A DNA stretch of 62,105 bases, taken from the NCBI GenBank assembly GCA_003168215.1, contig PMSW01000041.1:1-62105 (forward strand), given 5' to 3'. Of this stretch, positions 11,547 through 20,553 are shown one piece after another (the stretch's first letter is position 1; each line of letters opens with the position of its first letter). The notes beneath the pieces were generated by a model. The model made no database searches. It saw only the letters and a program-made list of their open reading frames with translations, and was not told where the DNA came from. The translations under genes and the position numbers were made by a program. This DNA is from Actinomycetota bacterium (GTDB lineage Bacteria; Actinomycetota; Actinomycetes; Streptosporangiales; Streptosporangiaceae).

Positions 11547-12958
11547 CGCCGCGCGCCCCGCAGCTCAGCGTAGAGCGCGCGCTGCAGGCAGCGCGGTGCG
11601 ACGACTGCGTAGTGATCGCGGACGAGACCTCGTCGGCCAACCTGCGCTGGGCCGGCAATACGCTGACCACTAATGGCGTCGCCAGGTCCCGTCAGCTCAC
11701 GGTCATCGCGATCAGCCGCCGCGGTGATGGGGTCTCGGCCGGCGTGGTGTCCAGGGCTGGCGTCCGCGACGACCAGATCACCGACATCGTGCGCGAGGCC
11801 GAGCACGCCGCCGCGGACGGCTCCCCGGCGCAGGACGCGCAGCCGCTGGCGGCACCGGGCAGCCTAGCCGCCGGTGCCAGCCTGAGCGGGATCATCAGCT
11901 GGGACGAGCCGGTCACCGGCACCGAGATCGGCGTGTTCGGGTCCTTCGCGCCGGCGCTCAGGGATGCGTTCAGCGCGGCGGCATCCAGCGGCCGGAAGCT
12001 GTACGGGTACGCGGAGCATTCGATGACCAGCACGTTTATGGGCAGCTCCAGCGGTCTGCGGCTACGGCACGACCAGCCGGCCGGGCAGGTGGAGATCAAC
12101 GCGAAATCCGCGGACCTGGCCAGTTCCGCCTGGGCCGGCGTGGGCACTGCGGACTTCGCCGACATCGACGTGCCCGCCCTGGAGGCCGGGCTCGCCCGCC
12201 AGCTCGACTGGGCATCGCGGCGGGTGGATCTCCCGGCCGGGCATTATGAGACCCTGCTGCCGCCCACCGCGGTGGCCGACCTGATGATCTACCTGTACTG
12301 GTCGGCCTGCGGACAGGACGCACTCGACGGCCGGACGGTGTTCAGCAAGCCCGGCGGCGGCACCAGGGTCGGTGAGCGGCTGGCTGCGCTGCCGCTGACG
12401 CTGCGCAGTGACCCGCTGGCACCGGGCCTGCAGTGCGCGCCCTTCGTGATCGCCCATGCCTCCAGCCGTGCCTCATCAGTTTTCGACAACGGGCTCGCGC
12501 TGGCACCGACGGACTGGATCTCCGCTGGCGAGCTGGCGGCGCTGACGCATACCCGCCACTCGGCGCAGCGGGCCGGGCAGCCGGTGACGCCGGCGATCGG
12601 CAACCTGACCCTGGTGGCACCGGACGCCGCGGCCTCGCTCGATGACATGATTGCCCGCACAGATCGCGGCCTGCTGCTGACCTGCCTGTGGTACATCCGC
12701 GAGGTAGACCCGCAGTCGCTGCTGCTCACGGGCCTGACCAGGGATGGTGTCTACCTCGTGGAACACGGCGAGGTGACGGCCGCGGTGAACAACTTCAGGT
12801 TCAACGAGAGCCCGGTCGCCATGCTCGGCAGGGTCACCGAGGCGGGCGCCACGGCCCGGGCACTGCCGCGCGAGTGGAGCGACTACTTCACCCGTGCCGC
12901 GATGCCGCCGCTGCGAGTCGATGGCTTCAACATGTCGTCGGTCAGCCAGGCCAGCTAG
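11543..12958 (+). CDS. tldE: TldE/PmbA family protein, partner of TldD
   Basis: A 471-residue TldE/PmbA homologue. It shows the family's LRWAGNTLTTNGVARSRQLTVIAI start region, a central YGYAEHSMTSTFMGSSSGLRL segment, and a C-terminal FNMSSVSQA. It lacks the HExxxH motif, as expected for the non-catalytic partner. The start ATG at 11543 overlaps the tldD stop by four bases; a frame continuing upstream of this ATG is only the shadow of tldD. In other bacteria the TldD-TldE pair matures modified peptides and degrades antitoxins; no such substrate gene is visible next to it. Confidence 0.9.
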
Positions 12959-13167
12959 GCGTCCTCGAGACGGAAGCCGACCTTGAGCCCAACCTGGAAG
13001 TGCGCGACGTCGCCATCGATGATCTGGCCGCGGATCTGGGTGACCTCGAACCAGTCAAGGTGCCGCAGGGTCTCGCCAGCCCGGTGCAGCGCGCCCCGGA
13101 TGGCCGGCTCGATTCCCTCCGTCGAAGTGCCGACGATTTCGGTGACACGATAGGTGCGATCGCTCAT
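12955..13167 (-). CDS. Dodecin, flavin-storage protein
   Basis: A 70-residue protein MSDRTYRVTEIVGTSTEGIE... with the dodecin core ALHRAGETLRHLDWFEVTQI and VAHFQVGLKVGFRLED. Dodecins form hollow 12-mers that bind flavin (or CoA) pairs; the Trp in LDWFEV stacks on the isoalloxazine. The length is exactly typical. It is convergent with tldE, overlapping its last four bases, and its 5' end faces an FMN-dependent hydroxy-acid oxidase 22 bases away on the other strand. That fits a flavin context. Confidence 0.93.
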   Translation of the reverse strand: MSDRTYRVTEIVGTSTEGIEPAIRGALHRAGETLRHLDWFEVTQIRGQIIDGDVAHFQVGLKVGFRLEDA

Positions 13168-13189
13168 GGTTCCCTCCCGGGATAGAGAT

Positions 13190-14350
13190 ATGACTCCCGA
13201 CGCCGCGAAGCTGCAACGCCGTGCAAGGCATCTGCTGCCCGCTGATGTATACGACTACTACGCCGGAGGGGCAGGACGCGAGCGAACGCTGCGAGCCAAC
13301 GTGAAAGCCTGGCGGCAGGTGTGGCTGGCGCCCCGGGTGCTGCGTGACGTATCGGCAACCGATACCGCGGTCCGGATGCTCGGCGCCGCGATGGCGACGC
13401 CCGTCGGCGTGGCTCCGACCGCCTTCCACCGGATGGCCCATCCCGACGGGGAGCTGGCCACGGCGGCCGGCGCGGCCAGGGCAGGCGCGCTGTACGTGCT
13501 GAGCACCCGGAGCACCCGCCGGATCGAGGATGTCGGCGCGGTGGTCGCGGCCGCCGGCGGTACCTGGTGGTTTCAGGTGTACGTCATGCGGGACCGGGAG
13601 CTGACCGCGGGCCTGGTGCGCCGCGCGGCCATGGCGGGCGCCGCGGCGCTCGTGCTGACCGGGGACACTCCGGTGGTCGGGCATAAGCGGTCGGAGCAGC
13701 CCAGGCGGGCGATCAGTGATGAGGACTTCCTGGTCAACCTGGGCCCGCTGGCTGACCTTGGCGCCGCAGCGCAGGCAGCCGACGCGACCTTTGCGGATAT
13801 CGGCTGGCTCACCGAGACTGGCGGGGGGCTGCCGGTGATCGTGAAAGGCGTGCTGCGGCCCGACGATGCACTGGCCTGCGCGGCGCACGGGGCGGCGGGG
13901 GTGATCGTCTCCAACCATGGCGGCCGCCAGCTCGATGGTGCGACTCCTACGGCGCGGGCGCTGCCCGCCGTCGTCGCAGCCGCCCGGGCCGTTACCGTCC
14001 CGGCTGGCACGGTTCCGGCTGGCACCGCACGGGCTGGCGCTGAGGGCTTCGGCGTTTACGTGGATGGCGGGATTCGGACCGGCCAGGACGTGCTCACCGC
14101 GCTTGCCCTCGGCGCGCAGGCGGTCTTCGTCGGCCGGCCGGTGCTCTGGGCGCTGACCTGCGGCGGCGCGGATGGCGTCCGCGAACTGCTGACCGGGCTC
14201 ACCGCCGAGCTGGCCCACGTGATGGCGCTGGCGGGCGCGGCATCGGTGGCGGAGGTTCCCGCCAGCGCGTCACCGGCCGCCGGGCCGCCGGCCGCCGCGG
14301 CGCCGCCAGCAGCCGGGCACGGCCACGGGCCGGCCAGTGAGCCACGGTAG
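13190..14350 (+). CDS. FMN-dependent alpha-hydroxy-acid oxidase/dehydrogenase
   Basis: A 386-residue TIM-barrel flavoprotein of the lactate/glycolate/mandelate family. Diagnostic motifs are VYDYYAGGAG near the N-terminus, PVGVAPTAFHRMAHPDGE, the catalytic SNHGGRQLDG, and the phosphate loop DGGIRTGQDVLTALALGA. It oxidises a 2-hydroxy acid to the 2-keto acid. Glycolate is possible in an organism with RuBisCO (photorespiratory salvage), but lactate or mandelate cannot be excluded. The start is ATG 13190, with GGGATAGAG upstream. Odd features are an imperfect PAGTVPAGTARAGA repeat in a barrel loop near residue 265 and a Pro/Ala/His-rich C-terminal tail. Confidence 0.85.
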   Translation: MTPDAAKLQRRARHLLPADVYDYYAGGAGRERTLRANVKAWRQVWLAPRVLRDVSATDTAVRMLGAAMATPVGVAPTAFHRMAHPDGELATAAGAARAGALYVLSTRSTRRIEDVGAVVAAAGGTWWFQVYVMRDRELTAGLVRRAAMAGAAALVLTGDTPVVGHKRSEQPRRAISDEDFLVNLGPLADLGAAAQAADATFADIGWLTETGGGLPVIVKGVLRPDDALACAAHGAAGVIVSNHGGRQLDGATPTARALPAVVAAARAVTVPAGTVPAGTARAGAEGFGVYVDGGIRTGQDVLTALALGAQAVFVGRPVLWALTCGGADGVRELLTGLTAELAHVMALAGAASVAEVPASASPAAGPPAAAAPPAAGHGHGPASEPR

Positions 14351-14382
14351 CGGCGGCCTGCCGGCAGGCTTACCTTGGACAT

Positions 14383-14835
14383 GTGAGAATCAGCCGCAGC
14401 GCCCGCCGGGAAAGACCCCAACTGGTCACTGAGGCGCGGCGGCCGATGTCGGAGGACATTGCCTACCGCCAGAGCCGTTATCTGATCATGATGGGAATCC
14501 GGTTTGTCTGCTTCGTGATCGCAGTCGTGCTTTTCGCCAACGGTGCCGGGTGGTTCACCGCGATCCCAGCCGCCGGCGGGATCGTCATTCCTCTCTTTGC
14601 CGTCATCTTCGCCAACGGCGGTCGCGAGCCGACGAGCCAGCGCGGATTCCGGGCATATGAGCCGAACCTGCCAGCCCGGTACTCCGGTCCGGCCGGGAGT
14701 TCATACCCGGGCGCGGCAGAGGCGCCAGCAGACGGCACCGCATCTGGCGGGCCGGATGCCGACATGGCGGGCAAGAACGGCGTGCCTCCGCCGAAAGCGC
14801 AAACTGGGCATCAGGCACCGCCAGGAAACGGCTGA
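14383..14835 (+). CDS. DUF3099 domain membrane protein
   Basis: A 150-residue protein with the actinobacterial DUF3099 signature: QLVTEARRPMSEDIAYRQSRYLIMMGIRFVCFV, then two membrane helices (about residues 43-60 and 65-85) split by GAGWFTAIPA. The C-terminal half is a hydrophilic Pro/Gly/Ala-rich tail. The start is GTG. No biochemical function is known to me for this family. It stands alone between the oxidase and the 6C-like RNA. Confidence 0.82.
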   Translation: MRISRSARRERPQLVTEARRPMSEDIAYRQSRYLIMMGIRFVCFVIAVVLFANGAGWFTAIPAAGGIVIPLFAVIFANGGREPTSQRGFRAYEPNLPARYSGPAGSSYPGAAEAPADGTASGGPDADMAGKNGVPPPKAQTGHQAPPGNG

Positions 14836-14942
14836 TCAGCAAGGATCAGCGAGGATCAGCAAGGATCAGCAAGCGTCCATGACGAGATCCGCTTCGTAAT
14901 CCGGTCTTGACGCGCTAGAGGGGGGTTTCGGTGTAGCATGCT

Positions 14943-15063
14943 TACGGTGCTCTGGTCCCCCGCCGGGGCACCGTTGCCGGCGTTCCGGGCCCCCGTCGGA
15001 GCGCCGATGAATGCGACGCCGGGTGGTTTGCCCCCGTAGCCACCCGGCGTCGCTCTATCTTTA
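14943..15063 (+). ncRNA. 6C-like small RNA with C-rich hairpin loops and intrinsic terminator
   Basis: Three consecutive hairpins each present a C-run in the loop. Hairpin 1 has arms 14944-14950/14968-14974 (ACGGTGC/GCACCGT) with loop TCCCCCGCC. Hairpin 2 has arms 14978-14987/14997-15006 with loop GGCCCCCGT. Hairpin 3 has a perfect 14-bp stem at 15013-15026/15040-15053 with loop TTTGCCCCCGTAG, followed by TCTATCTTTA, and looks like a terminator. This arrangement is that of the actinobacterial 6C RNA motif, whose stem-loops display runs of cytosines. A -10-like TAGCAT lies at 14934-14939, with TTGACG at 14907-14912 (a long spacer). No conserved reading frame is present. The assignment rests on structure, not on an alignment. 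Confidence 0.65.
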
Positions 15064-15091
15064 GCCCCTGATCTTTACCCCTGCTCGCCGC

Positions 15092-15985
15092 TTACTCGGT
15101 CTTGCGGAACTCGGCGATCGCCACGGCCATCATTCCCAGGCCCATGATCGCCACGATCCCGATTGACAGCCAGAGCGGCACCAGCCAGCCTCCCCAGGTG
15201 ATGCCGGGCGCAAGACGCTGATCGAACGGTGCGGCGATGCTGAGATGGCTGAAGACCGCGTGCCGCATCGGGCCGACGACGTAGGTCAGCGGGTCGATGC
15301 GAGTGAGCACGCTGAGCCAGGCGGGCAGCCCGGTCAGCGGGTACAGGGCGCCGGACAGGAAGAACAGCGGCATTACGAGCATCTGCGTGAGTGCCATGAA
15401 TGCCTGGAACTGCTTGATCCGCGCCGCCATCATCACCCCGAAGGCCGTCAGGGTGAATGACAGCAGAAGCAGTTCGCCGATCAGGGTGACAATGAGCACC
15501 GGGTTGTACGGCACATCGGCGAAGCCGGCCAGGATCAGGAACACGATGCCCTGGAATGTCGCAATCGTGGCGCCGCCCAGGCACTTGCCAATCACGATCG
15601 AAGCCCTGCTGACCGGTGCGACCAGGATCTCGCGAAGGAATCCGAACTCCCTGTCCCACACGATTGACGCGGCCGAGAATATCGCTGTGAACAGCACCGA
15701 CATCGCCAGCACACCGGGGTAGATAAAGGTCTTGAAGCTCACTCCCGGCGGCATGCTGCCGCCGGCCAGCGAGGACAGGCCGGTGCCGAGCACGAAAAGG
15801 AAGAGAATCGGCTGGATGAGCGCGGTGACCGCGCGCAGCCGGTCGGTGCGGAACCTGATCAGCTCTCGCCGCCAGACGATGCTGACGGCCCGCAGATCAT
15901 GCCGGTAGCCGCCTTCGGGCACCGCGACCCTGATCTGCTCGGCCAGCGCATCCGCCTCGGGGGCGATTGCTACCTCTGTCGCCAT
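15092..15985 (-). CDS. ABC-2 type exporter permease (DrrB-like)
   Basis: A 297-residue membrane protein of the ABC-2 permease family with about six helices. Seen are LIRFRTDRLRAVTALIQPILFLFVLGTGLSSL (first helix), VSFKTFIYPGVLAM, the IVWDREFGFLREILVAPVSR amphipathic segment typical of daunorubicin-type exporters, and LFFLSGALYPLTGLPAWL. Paired with the ATPase three bases upstream, it should export a drug, lipid or other hydrophobic compound. The operon is headed by a PadR regulator, suggesting induction by a toxic ligand. Confidence 0.88.
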   Translation of the reverse strand: MATEVAIAPEADALAEQIRVAVPEGGYRHDLRAVSIVWRRELIRFRTDRLRAVTALIQPILFLFVLGTGLSSLAGGSMPPGVSFKTFIYPGVLAMSVLFTAIFSAASIVWDREFGFLREILVAPVSRASIVIGKCLGGATIATFQGIVFLILAGFADVPYNPVLIVTLIGELLLLSFTLTAFGVMMAARIKQFQAFMALTQMLVMPLFFLSGALYPLTGLPAWLSVLTRIDPLTYVVGPMRHAVFSHLSIAAPFDQRLAPGITWGGWLVPLWLSIGIVAIMGLGMMAVAIAEFRKTE

Positions 15986-15988
15986 CGC

Positions 15989-17032
15989 CTATCTCCTCCC
16001 TCTGAATCGCGCGGCCATCTGGCGCATCGCATCGGTGCCGGAAGCCTCCGCGTCGCGGATCGTCGTCCCCGTGTAGGACATGAAGACGTCGTCCAGGGAG
16101 GGACGGGACACGCTGACCGACCGGATCGGCACGGAGAACTCCGCGAACAGCCGCGGCACGAATTGCTCGCCAGCGGCTACCGAGAAGGTCACCGCGCCCT
16201 CGCGGGTGACCGCCTCGATGCCGAACTTCTCCGCCAGCGCGGCAATGGCGGCCGGGTCATCGGCGGTATGGATCTGAACCCGGTCCATGCCGATGCCGGC
16301 CTTCAGCGCCTCCGGGGTATCGATGGCGACGATCTTGCCATGATCGATGATCGCGATCCGGTCGCAGTTTTCCGCCTCGTCCATGTAGTGCGTAGTCAAG
16401 AAGATGGTGATGTCCTCGCGGCCCTTGAGTTCGTTGATGTACTGCCAGATCGACGACCTGGTCTGCGGGTCGAGGCCGACCGTGGGCTCGTCGAGGAACA
16501 GCACGTGCGGGGCGTGCAGCAGCCCGCGGGCGATTTCCAGCCGCCGCTGCATCCCTCCGGAAAACGTGCTGACCAGATGGTCCTTGCGGTCCCACAGGCC
16601 CACCATGTCCATCACCTGCCGCATCCGCGGTGCCACCGCGGCCTTCGGCACGCCGTACAGCTCCGCGTGGAAGCGCAGGTTCTGCTCCGCGGTGAGGTAG
16701 GTGTCCAGCGTCGTGTCCTGGAAGACCAGCCCGATGTTGCGGCGTACCGCATCCCGCTCCCTGGCAGCATCGTGCCCGGCCACGCTGGCCGTGCCCGATG
16801 TCGCGTTCGCCAGGGTGCAGAGGATCTTGATGGTGGTTGTCTTGCCCGCGCCGTTCGGGCCGAGGAATCCGAAGGTCTCGCCCCTGGCCACCTCGAAGTC
16901 GATGCCGCGGACCGCCTCGACCTCGCCATAGCGCTTGGTCAGGCCGGCCACTGCGATGACGGGCTGCCGGCCGCTGCCGCTGCCCGCCAGGCCGGCGACC
17001 GTGCGGGCGCCGGCACTGGTGTGCAATGCCAC
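15989..17032 (-). CDS. ABC exporter ATPase, daunorubicin-resistance (DrrA) type
   Basis: A 347-residue ATPase: Walker A GPNGAGKTT (about residue 58), Q-loop GLVFQDTTLD, signature FSGGMQRR, Walker B HVLFLDEPTVGLD, and a DrrA-type C-terminal extension ending in the conserved VSRPSLDDVFMSYTGTTIRD. An N-terminal Ala/Gly-rich 25-residue lead precedes IAVAGLTKRYGEVEAVRGIDF, so the true start may be slightly internal. It powers the ABC-2 permease encoded directly downstream. Confidence 0.9.
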   Translation of the reverse strand: MALHTSAGARTVAGLAGSGSGRQPVIAVAGLTKRYGEVEAVRGIDFEVARGETFGFLGPNGAGKTTTIKILCTLANATSGTASVAGHDAARERDAVRRNIGLVFQDTTLDTYLTAEQNLRFHAELYGVPKAAVAPRMRQVMDMVGLWDRKDHLVSTFSGGMQRRLEIARGLLHAPHVLFLDEPTVGLDPQTRSSIWQYINELKGREDITIFLTTHYMDEAENCDRIAIIDHGKIVAIDTPEALKAGIGMDRVQIHTADDPAAIAALAEKFGIEAVTREGAVTFSVAAGEQFVPRLFAEFSVPIRSVSVSRPSLDDVFMSYTGTTIRDAEASGTDAMRQMAARFRGRR

Positions 17033-17067
17033 TGTGATTGCCTCCCTGCCTGATGTCCGTTCCGAGC

Positions 17068-17763
17068 CTAACGGGGAGCGGCGTCCGGCTCACCCGGCCG
17101 CTCGGTCGTGCTGCTGCTGCTGCTGTCGTCGTCGTCATCGTCGGCGGCAAGCACCCGGTACAGCGCCCGTCTGGCGTCGGTGAGTATCCGGCGGGCCTGA
17201 CCGATCTGGGCGTCGCTGCCCGCGCTCAGGACCTGGGACGCGGCCATGGCCACCTGCCCGATCAGCTTCCGCATATCGGCTGCCGCGCCGCCGGCGTGCC
17301 CGGTGACGGCATCCCATGGCGCGTCAAGCTCGTCCGGGTGCGCTTCGGCGTAATGACGGCCGTCCTCGGTGAGCACATACGCTCGCCGGCCGCCCTCCCC
17401 CGCCTCCGCGCGGATCAGCCCTTCGTCCTCGAGCTGCTGCAGCGCCGGGTAGACCGACCCTGGACTCGGCCGCCAGACCCCGCCGCTCCGCTCGCTGATT
17501 TCCTGGATGATCTGGTATCCGTTCATCGGGGCCTCGGCCAGCAGCGCGAGCGCCGCGGCGCGGACATCCCCGCGCTTGGCCCGCGGGCCTCGCATCATTC
17601 TCGGATCCCCGAGCCATGACCCCAGCCCCGGAAATCCTGGTGGCCCGCCGAATCCCGGCCGGCCACCGAATCCCGGGCCGCGGCCATGGCCTCGCCTGCC
17701 GCCTCCCCTGCGCGGCCAGGATTCCTCATCGCCCTGGTGCCGCCAGTTTTCTTCTTCTCGCAT
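17068..17763 (-). CDS. PadR family transcriptional regulator
   Basis: A 231-residue PadR-type repressor. The winged-helix domain spans about residues 62-140: RGDVRAAALALLAEAPMNGYQIIQEI, then PSPGSVYPALQQLEDEGLI (recognition helix) and the wing GRRAYVLTEDGR. A C-terminal dimerisation helix follows. The N-terminal 60 residues are Gly/Arg-rich (HGRGPGFGGRPGFGG), and the C-terminus is an Asp/Ser run (DDDDDDSSSSSTT). The start ATG 17763 has AAGGAGAAGG upstream; a much longer frame lacks any domain. It precedes the ABC exporter genes by 35 bases and probably represses its own operon. Confidence 0.9.
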   Translation of the reverse strand: MREEENWRHQGDEESWPRRGGGRRGHGRGPGFGGRPGFGGPPGFPGLGSWLGDPRMMRGPRAKRGDVRAAALALLAEAPMNGYQIIQEISERSGGVWRPSPGSVYPALQQLEDEGLIRAEAGEGGRRAYVLTEDGRHYAEAHPDELDAPWDAVTGHAGGAAADMRKLIGQVAMAASQVLSAGSDAQIGQARRILTDARRALYRVLAADDDDDDSSSSSTTERPGEPDAAPR

Positions 17764-18174
17764 CGTGCCTTCTCCTTGTCTGCTGGCAGCCTGTTTGCCG
17801 CTGCCTTGCGTTGTCTGTGTCGTGCACTCTGACCCATCGCCGATGTTCCTAAGATGAGTCGAGTAGTTCAAAGATATATCGTTATAGATCGGATGGCAAG
17901 CCCCAGTTGCGCGGAGTGGCGGCGTGCCTGAGCCGGAGGGCGGACGGGACCTGTGGCGGGGCACGCGCCCGCTACCTGTTGGAGCGCGGGCAAGGGGTAT
18001 CGGGTACGGGCAACTGGGTATTGGCAACTGGGTATCGGGCAAGGGGGTATATGGCCAATGGCGGGGCGCGGGCATGCGCGGCACCCTGAGGTGAGCGCAG
18101 GATCAGGATCACGAGGCCCGGACCTCCTGGTGAGCGCCGGATCAGGATCCGGCCGCCGGGCCCGGCAGCAGCGC
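17764..18174. other. Gap with the PadR operon promoter and degenerate direct repeats
   Basis: The right place for the padR-exporter promoter is the AT-rich patch at 17855-17895 on the minus strand, with CTATAACGATATATC. Its imperfect dyad (AGATATATCGTTATAGAT on the plus strand) could be the PadR operator. Further right, 18000-18045 holds repeated GGCAACTGGGTAT-like units and 18090-18150 two copies of GTGAGCGC-GGATCAGGATC. No gene is supported. Confidence 0.4.
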
Positions 18175-18453
18175 CTACTCGGGCGAAGGCGTCTTCGAGC
18201 CCGGCGGCCGGGGATCGTGAGCCGGAGCCGGCCAGCCGGCTGCTAGCGTCGTCAGCCGCCCGGCCGTGGCCCCGAGCGGCTGGCCGCGCCCGACCGCCAC
18301 CCCGAGCAGGTAAGCGGTCAGCGGAGCGGCGGGCCGGTCGATCTGGTGCGCCACGTCGCGGGCCAGGTCGAGTATCGTCCGCGCATCGGCCGTGCCGGGA
18401 TCGATGTCCAGCTCAGTGCATACCGCATCGAGCCATCGCTGCATCGTGGTCAC
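18175..18453 (-). CDS. DUF6457 protein, molybdopterin-guanine-dinucleotide associated
   Basis: A 92-residue protein: VTTMQRWLDAVCTELDIDP...ILDLARDVAHQIDRPAAPLTAYLLGVAVGRG. This is the small domain now called DUF6457, found in actinobacteria next to, or fused to, MobA-like proteins. The start is a GTG at 18453 preceded by GGAGGT six bases away; an ATG at 18444 is internal. It follows the mobA gene on the same strand by 190 bases. A role in bis-MGD assembly for the nearby formate dehydrogenase is inferred only from this association. Confidence 0.72.
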   Translation of the reverse strand: MTTMQRWLDAVCTELDIDPGTADARTILDLARDVAHQIDRPAAPLTAYLLGVAVGRGQPLGATAGRLTTLAAGWPAPAHDPRPPGSKTPSPE

Positions 18454-18643
18454 CGGCGTACCTCCGCCTCACCTTGGCTGCCGGGTACGTCAGTCGCGGC
18501 CGCGCCCCGCGCGATCATCCCAGGCCAGCATAGAGCCTGCCGAAATCGGCTGCGGGCCAGCGCGGCGCTGGCTCCGCCCGGCGCGCCAGCGGGTTATCCA
18601 GGCCGGCCCGCAGGCCCGCGCCGGCCCGCGTCGGCCCGCAGGA

Positions 18644-19351
18644 TCATGGTGACCGGCGTGCCCATTCGCGGGCCAGGCTCAGATCGCTCGTCGTGTCACA
18701 GTCCAGCCAGGGCGGCGGATCGCCCGGGCCTGCCGGGTAACTGAGCCTGACCGGCCAGAGCGGGCCAAGCAGGCCGCGCAGCGAGTCGCCCGGGTAGCCA
18801 TCCAGCCGGTCGCGGAGTACGGCGGCCGGCCAGCAGCCCGCGAGCCACTGGGGACGGCCGGCGTCGTCGATCAGGATCGCGCCGCGCGGAGACTGCCCGG
18901 CGTCGTGCGCGGCCGGGGCACGCCCGTGCCCGGCCGGCCGGCCCGTGCGCGCACCCGGCTGGCCGGCCGCGCCGAGCAGGGCCAGGAGGTGCCGGGCCCG
19001 CAGGAACGGCATGTCGGCGGCGAGCACCGCGACCCACGGGGCATGGACTCCGGCGAGACCGCAGCGCAGGCCGGCGACCGGCCCGGTGCATGGCGGGTCC
19101 TCGCGGACGAATTCGACCTTGCAGGAGGTATCGGCGCCTGCGCGGATACCGGGCCTGGAAGGGCCGACGATGACCACGTGACCGGCACCCGCCCCGGCGG
19201 CGGCCGACACCACGGCGGTCAGTAGCGTGCGGGTGCCCACCACCATGCCTGGTTTGTCCGCCCCGCCTAGCCGCGACCCCCGGCCGCCAGCCAGCACGAC
19301 CGCGGCGAGCCGGGCAGGCAGGCCGCGTTGCTCAGGTTCGGGCGCCGGCAC
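18644..19351 (-). CDS. mobA: MobA-like molybdenum cofactor guanylyltransferase
   Basis: A 235-residue nucleotidyltransferase that attaches GMP to molybdopterin. The N-terminal LAAVVLAGGRGSRLGGADKPGMVV is the classic GTP-binding loop plus the Lys of MobA, and APWVAVLAADMPFLRARHL holds the metal-binding Asp (LAxDMPF). The GTG at 19351 is used because it falls just after the moaA stop; a longer frame to 19423 overlaps moaA. It belongs to a moaA-mobA unit serving the bis-MGD formate dehydrogenase about 11 kb away. An insertion rich in Gly/Ala/Arg separates the two halves. Confidence 0.85.
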   Translation of the reverse strand: MPAPEPEQRGLPARLAAVVLAGGRGSRLGGADKPGMVVGTRTLLTAVVSAAAGAGAGHVVIVGPSRPGIRAGADTSCKVEFVREDPPCTGPVAGLRCGLAGVHAPWVAVLAADMPFLRARHLLALLGAAGQPGARTGRPAGHGRAPAAHDAGQSPRGAILIDDAGRPQWLAGCWPAAVLRDRLDGYPGDSLRGLLGPLWPVRLSYPAGPGDPPPWLDCDTTSDLSLAREWARRSP

Positions 19352-19361
19352 GGTGCCGCCG

Positions 19362-20351
19362 TCAGCCGCCGATGGCCGACATCGGCCTGGCAGGCTGCAG
19401 GAAGCCGGGATCGTCGATGCCATGCCCTGGCAGCTTCGCGGCGACCGCCCGCAGCCAGAGCGCGGCCAGCTCGCCGTCTGTCGCGCCGGATCGCATTGGC
19501 CCGCGCAGGTCGCTTTCCTCCCTGGCGAACAGGCAGTTGCGGACTTGCCCGTCGGCGGTCAGCCGGACCCGGTCGCAGGCGCCGCAGAACGGCCGGGTCA
19601 CCGAGCCGATCACGCCGACCCGGGCTGGCCCGCCGTCGACCAGGAAGATCTCGGCGGGTGCCGCGCCTCGCTCGGCCGGCTCGTCCGGCGTCAGCGAGAA
19701 CTCGGGCGAGAGCGCGGCCAGGATCTCGTCCGCGGTCACCATGTTCTCCCGCCGCCAGCCGTGCTGCGCGTCCAGCGGCATCTGCTCGATGAACCGGAGC
19801 TGATACCCGTGCGCCAGGCAGTATCTCAGCAGCGATGCTGCCTCGCCATCGTTGATACCGCGCATCAGCACCGAGTTGACCTTGACCGGCGCGATCCCTG
19901 CCGCGGTCGCGGCAGCGAGGCCGGCCAGTACGTCAGCCAGCCGGTCTCGTTTCGAGAGGGTCTTGAATACGGCCGGCTGCAGCGTGTCGAGCGACACGTT
20001 GATCCGGTCCAGGCCGGCCGCATGCAGCGGTTCCGCCAGCCGCGCCAGCCCGATCGCGTTCGTGGTCAGTGAGATCTCCGGGCGCGGTCGCAGCCTGGCG
20101 GTGCGCGCGATGATGGTCGGCAGGCCGCGCCGCAGCAGCGGCTCGCCGCCGGTGAACCGGATTTCGGTGATGCCGAGCCGCTCGACGCCGATCCGGGCCA
20201 GCCGGATGACCTCGTCATCGGTGAGCAGCAGCGGGCCGGGCAGCCAGTCCAGCCCCTCCGCGGGCATGCAGTAGCTGCAGCGCAGGTTGCACCGGTCCGT
20301 GAGGGATATCCGCAGATCCGTCGCGATCCGCCCGAAGGAGTCGGCAAGCAC
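19362..20351 (-). CDS. moaA: GTP 3',8-cyclase MoaA
   Basis: A 329-residue radical-SAM enzyme that makes 3',8-cyclo-GTP, the first step of molybdenum cofactor synthesis. The N-terminal cluster motif is CNLRCSYC (Cys21, 25, 28) and the second [4Fe-4S] site is FCGACDRVRLTADGQVRNC. The obligatory C-terminal double glycine tail is present (SAIGG). TGGEPLLRRGL is the SAM-binding GGEP motif. The start is GTG with GAGGGGGG upstream. Its stop lies 11 bases before the mobA start. Confidence 0.95.
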   Translation of the reverse strand: MLADSFGRIATDLRISLTDRCNLRCSYCMPAEGLDWLPGPLLLTDDEVIRLARIGVERLGITEIRFTGGEPLLRRGLPTIIARTARLRPRPEISLTTNAIGLARLAEPLHAAGLDRINVSLDTLQPAVFKTLSKRDRLADVLAGLAAATAAGIAPVKVNSVLMRGINDGEAASLLRYCLAHGYQLRFIEQMPLDAQHGWRRENMVTADEILAALSPEFSLTPDEPAERGAAPAEIFLVDGGPARVGVIGSVTRPFCGACDRVRLTADGQVRNCLFAREESDLRGPMRSGATDGELAALWLRAVAAKLPGHGIDDPGFLQPARPMSAIGG

Positions 20352-20553
20352 GGCAGCACCCCCCTCGCGATACGCTCACATCCGCCTCAATGCCACTCAG
20401 CCTACGTCTGGATCATTCGGCGCAGACCATCGGCGTGCTGCGGCAGGGCACCACGCAGCCCGTGAGTGCCGTCCCTGTTGCCCCGATTTGGCGCCTGGCC
20501 GGCCTTGGTGTGCGCGCCTCGGCAGGCCGGCTGAAAGTGCCCCGGGGCGCCGG
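20352..20553. other. Gap between moaA and mgsA
   Basis: About 200 bases holding the moaA-mobA promoter (minus strand). I looked for a molybdenum-cofactor riboswitch-like fold and saw none I could support. Confidence 0.3.

Noticed and set aside
20352-20553. Molybdenum-cofactor riboswitch upstream of moaA
   Set aside because: No convincing multi-stem fold or conserved core could be seen by eye.
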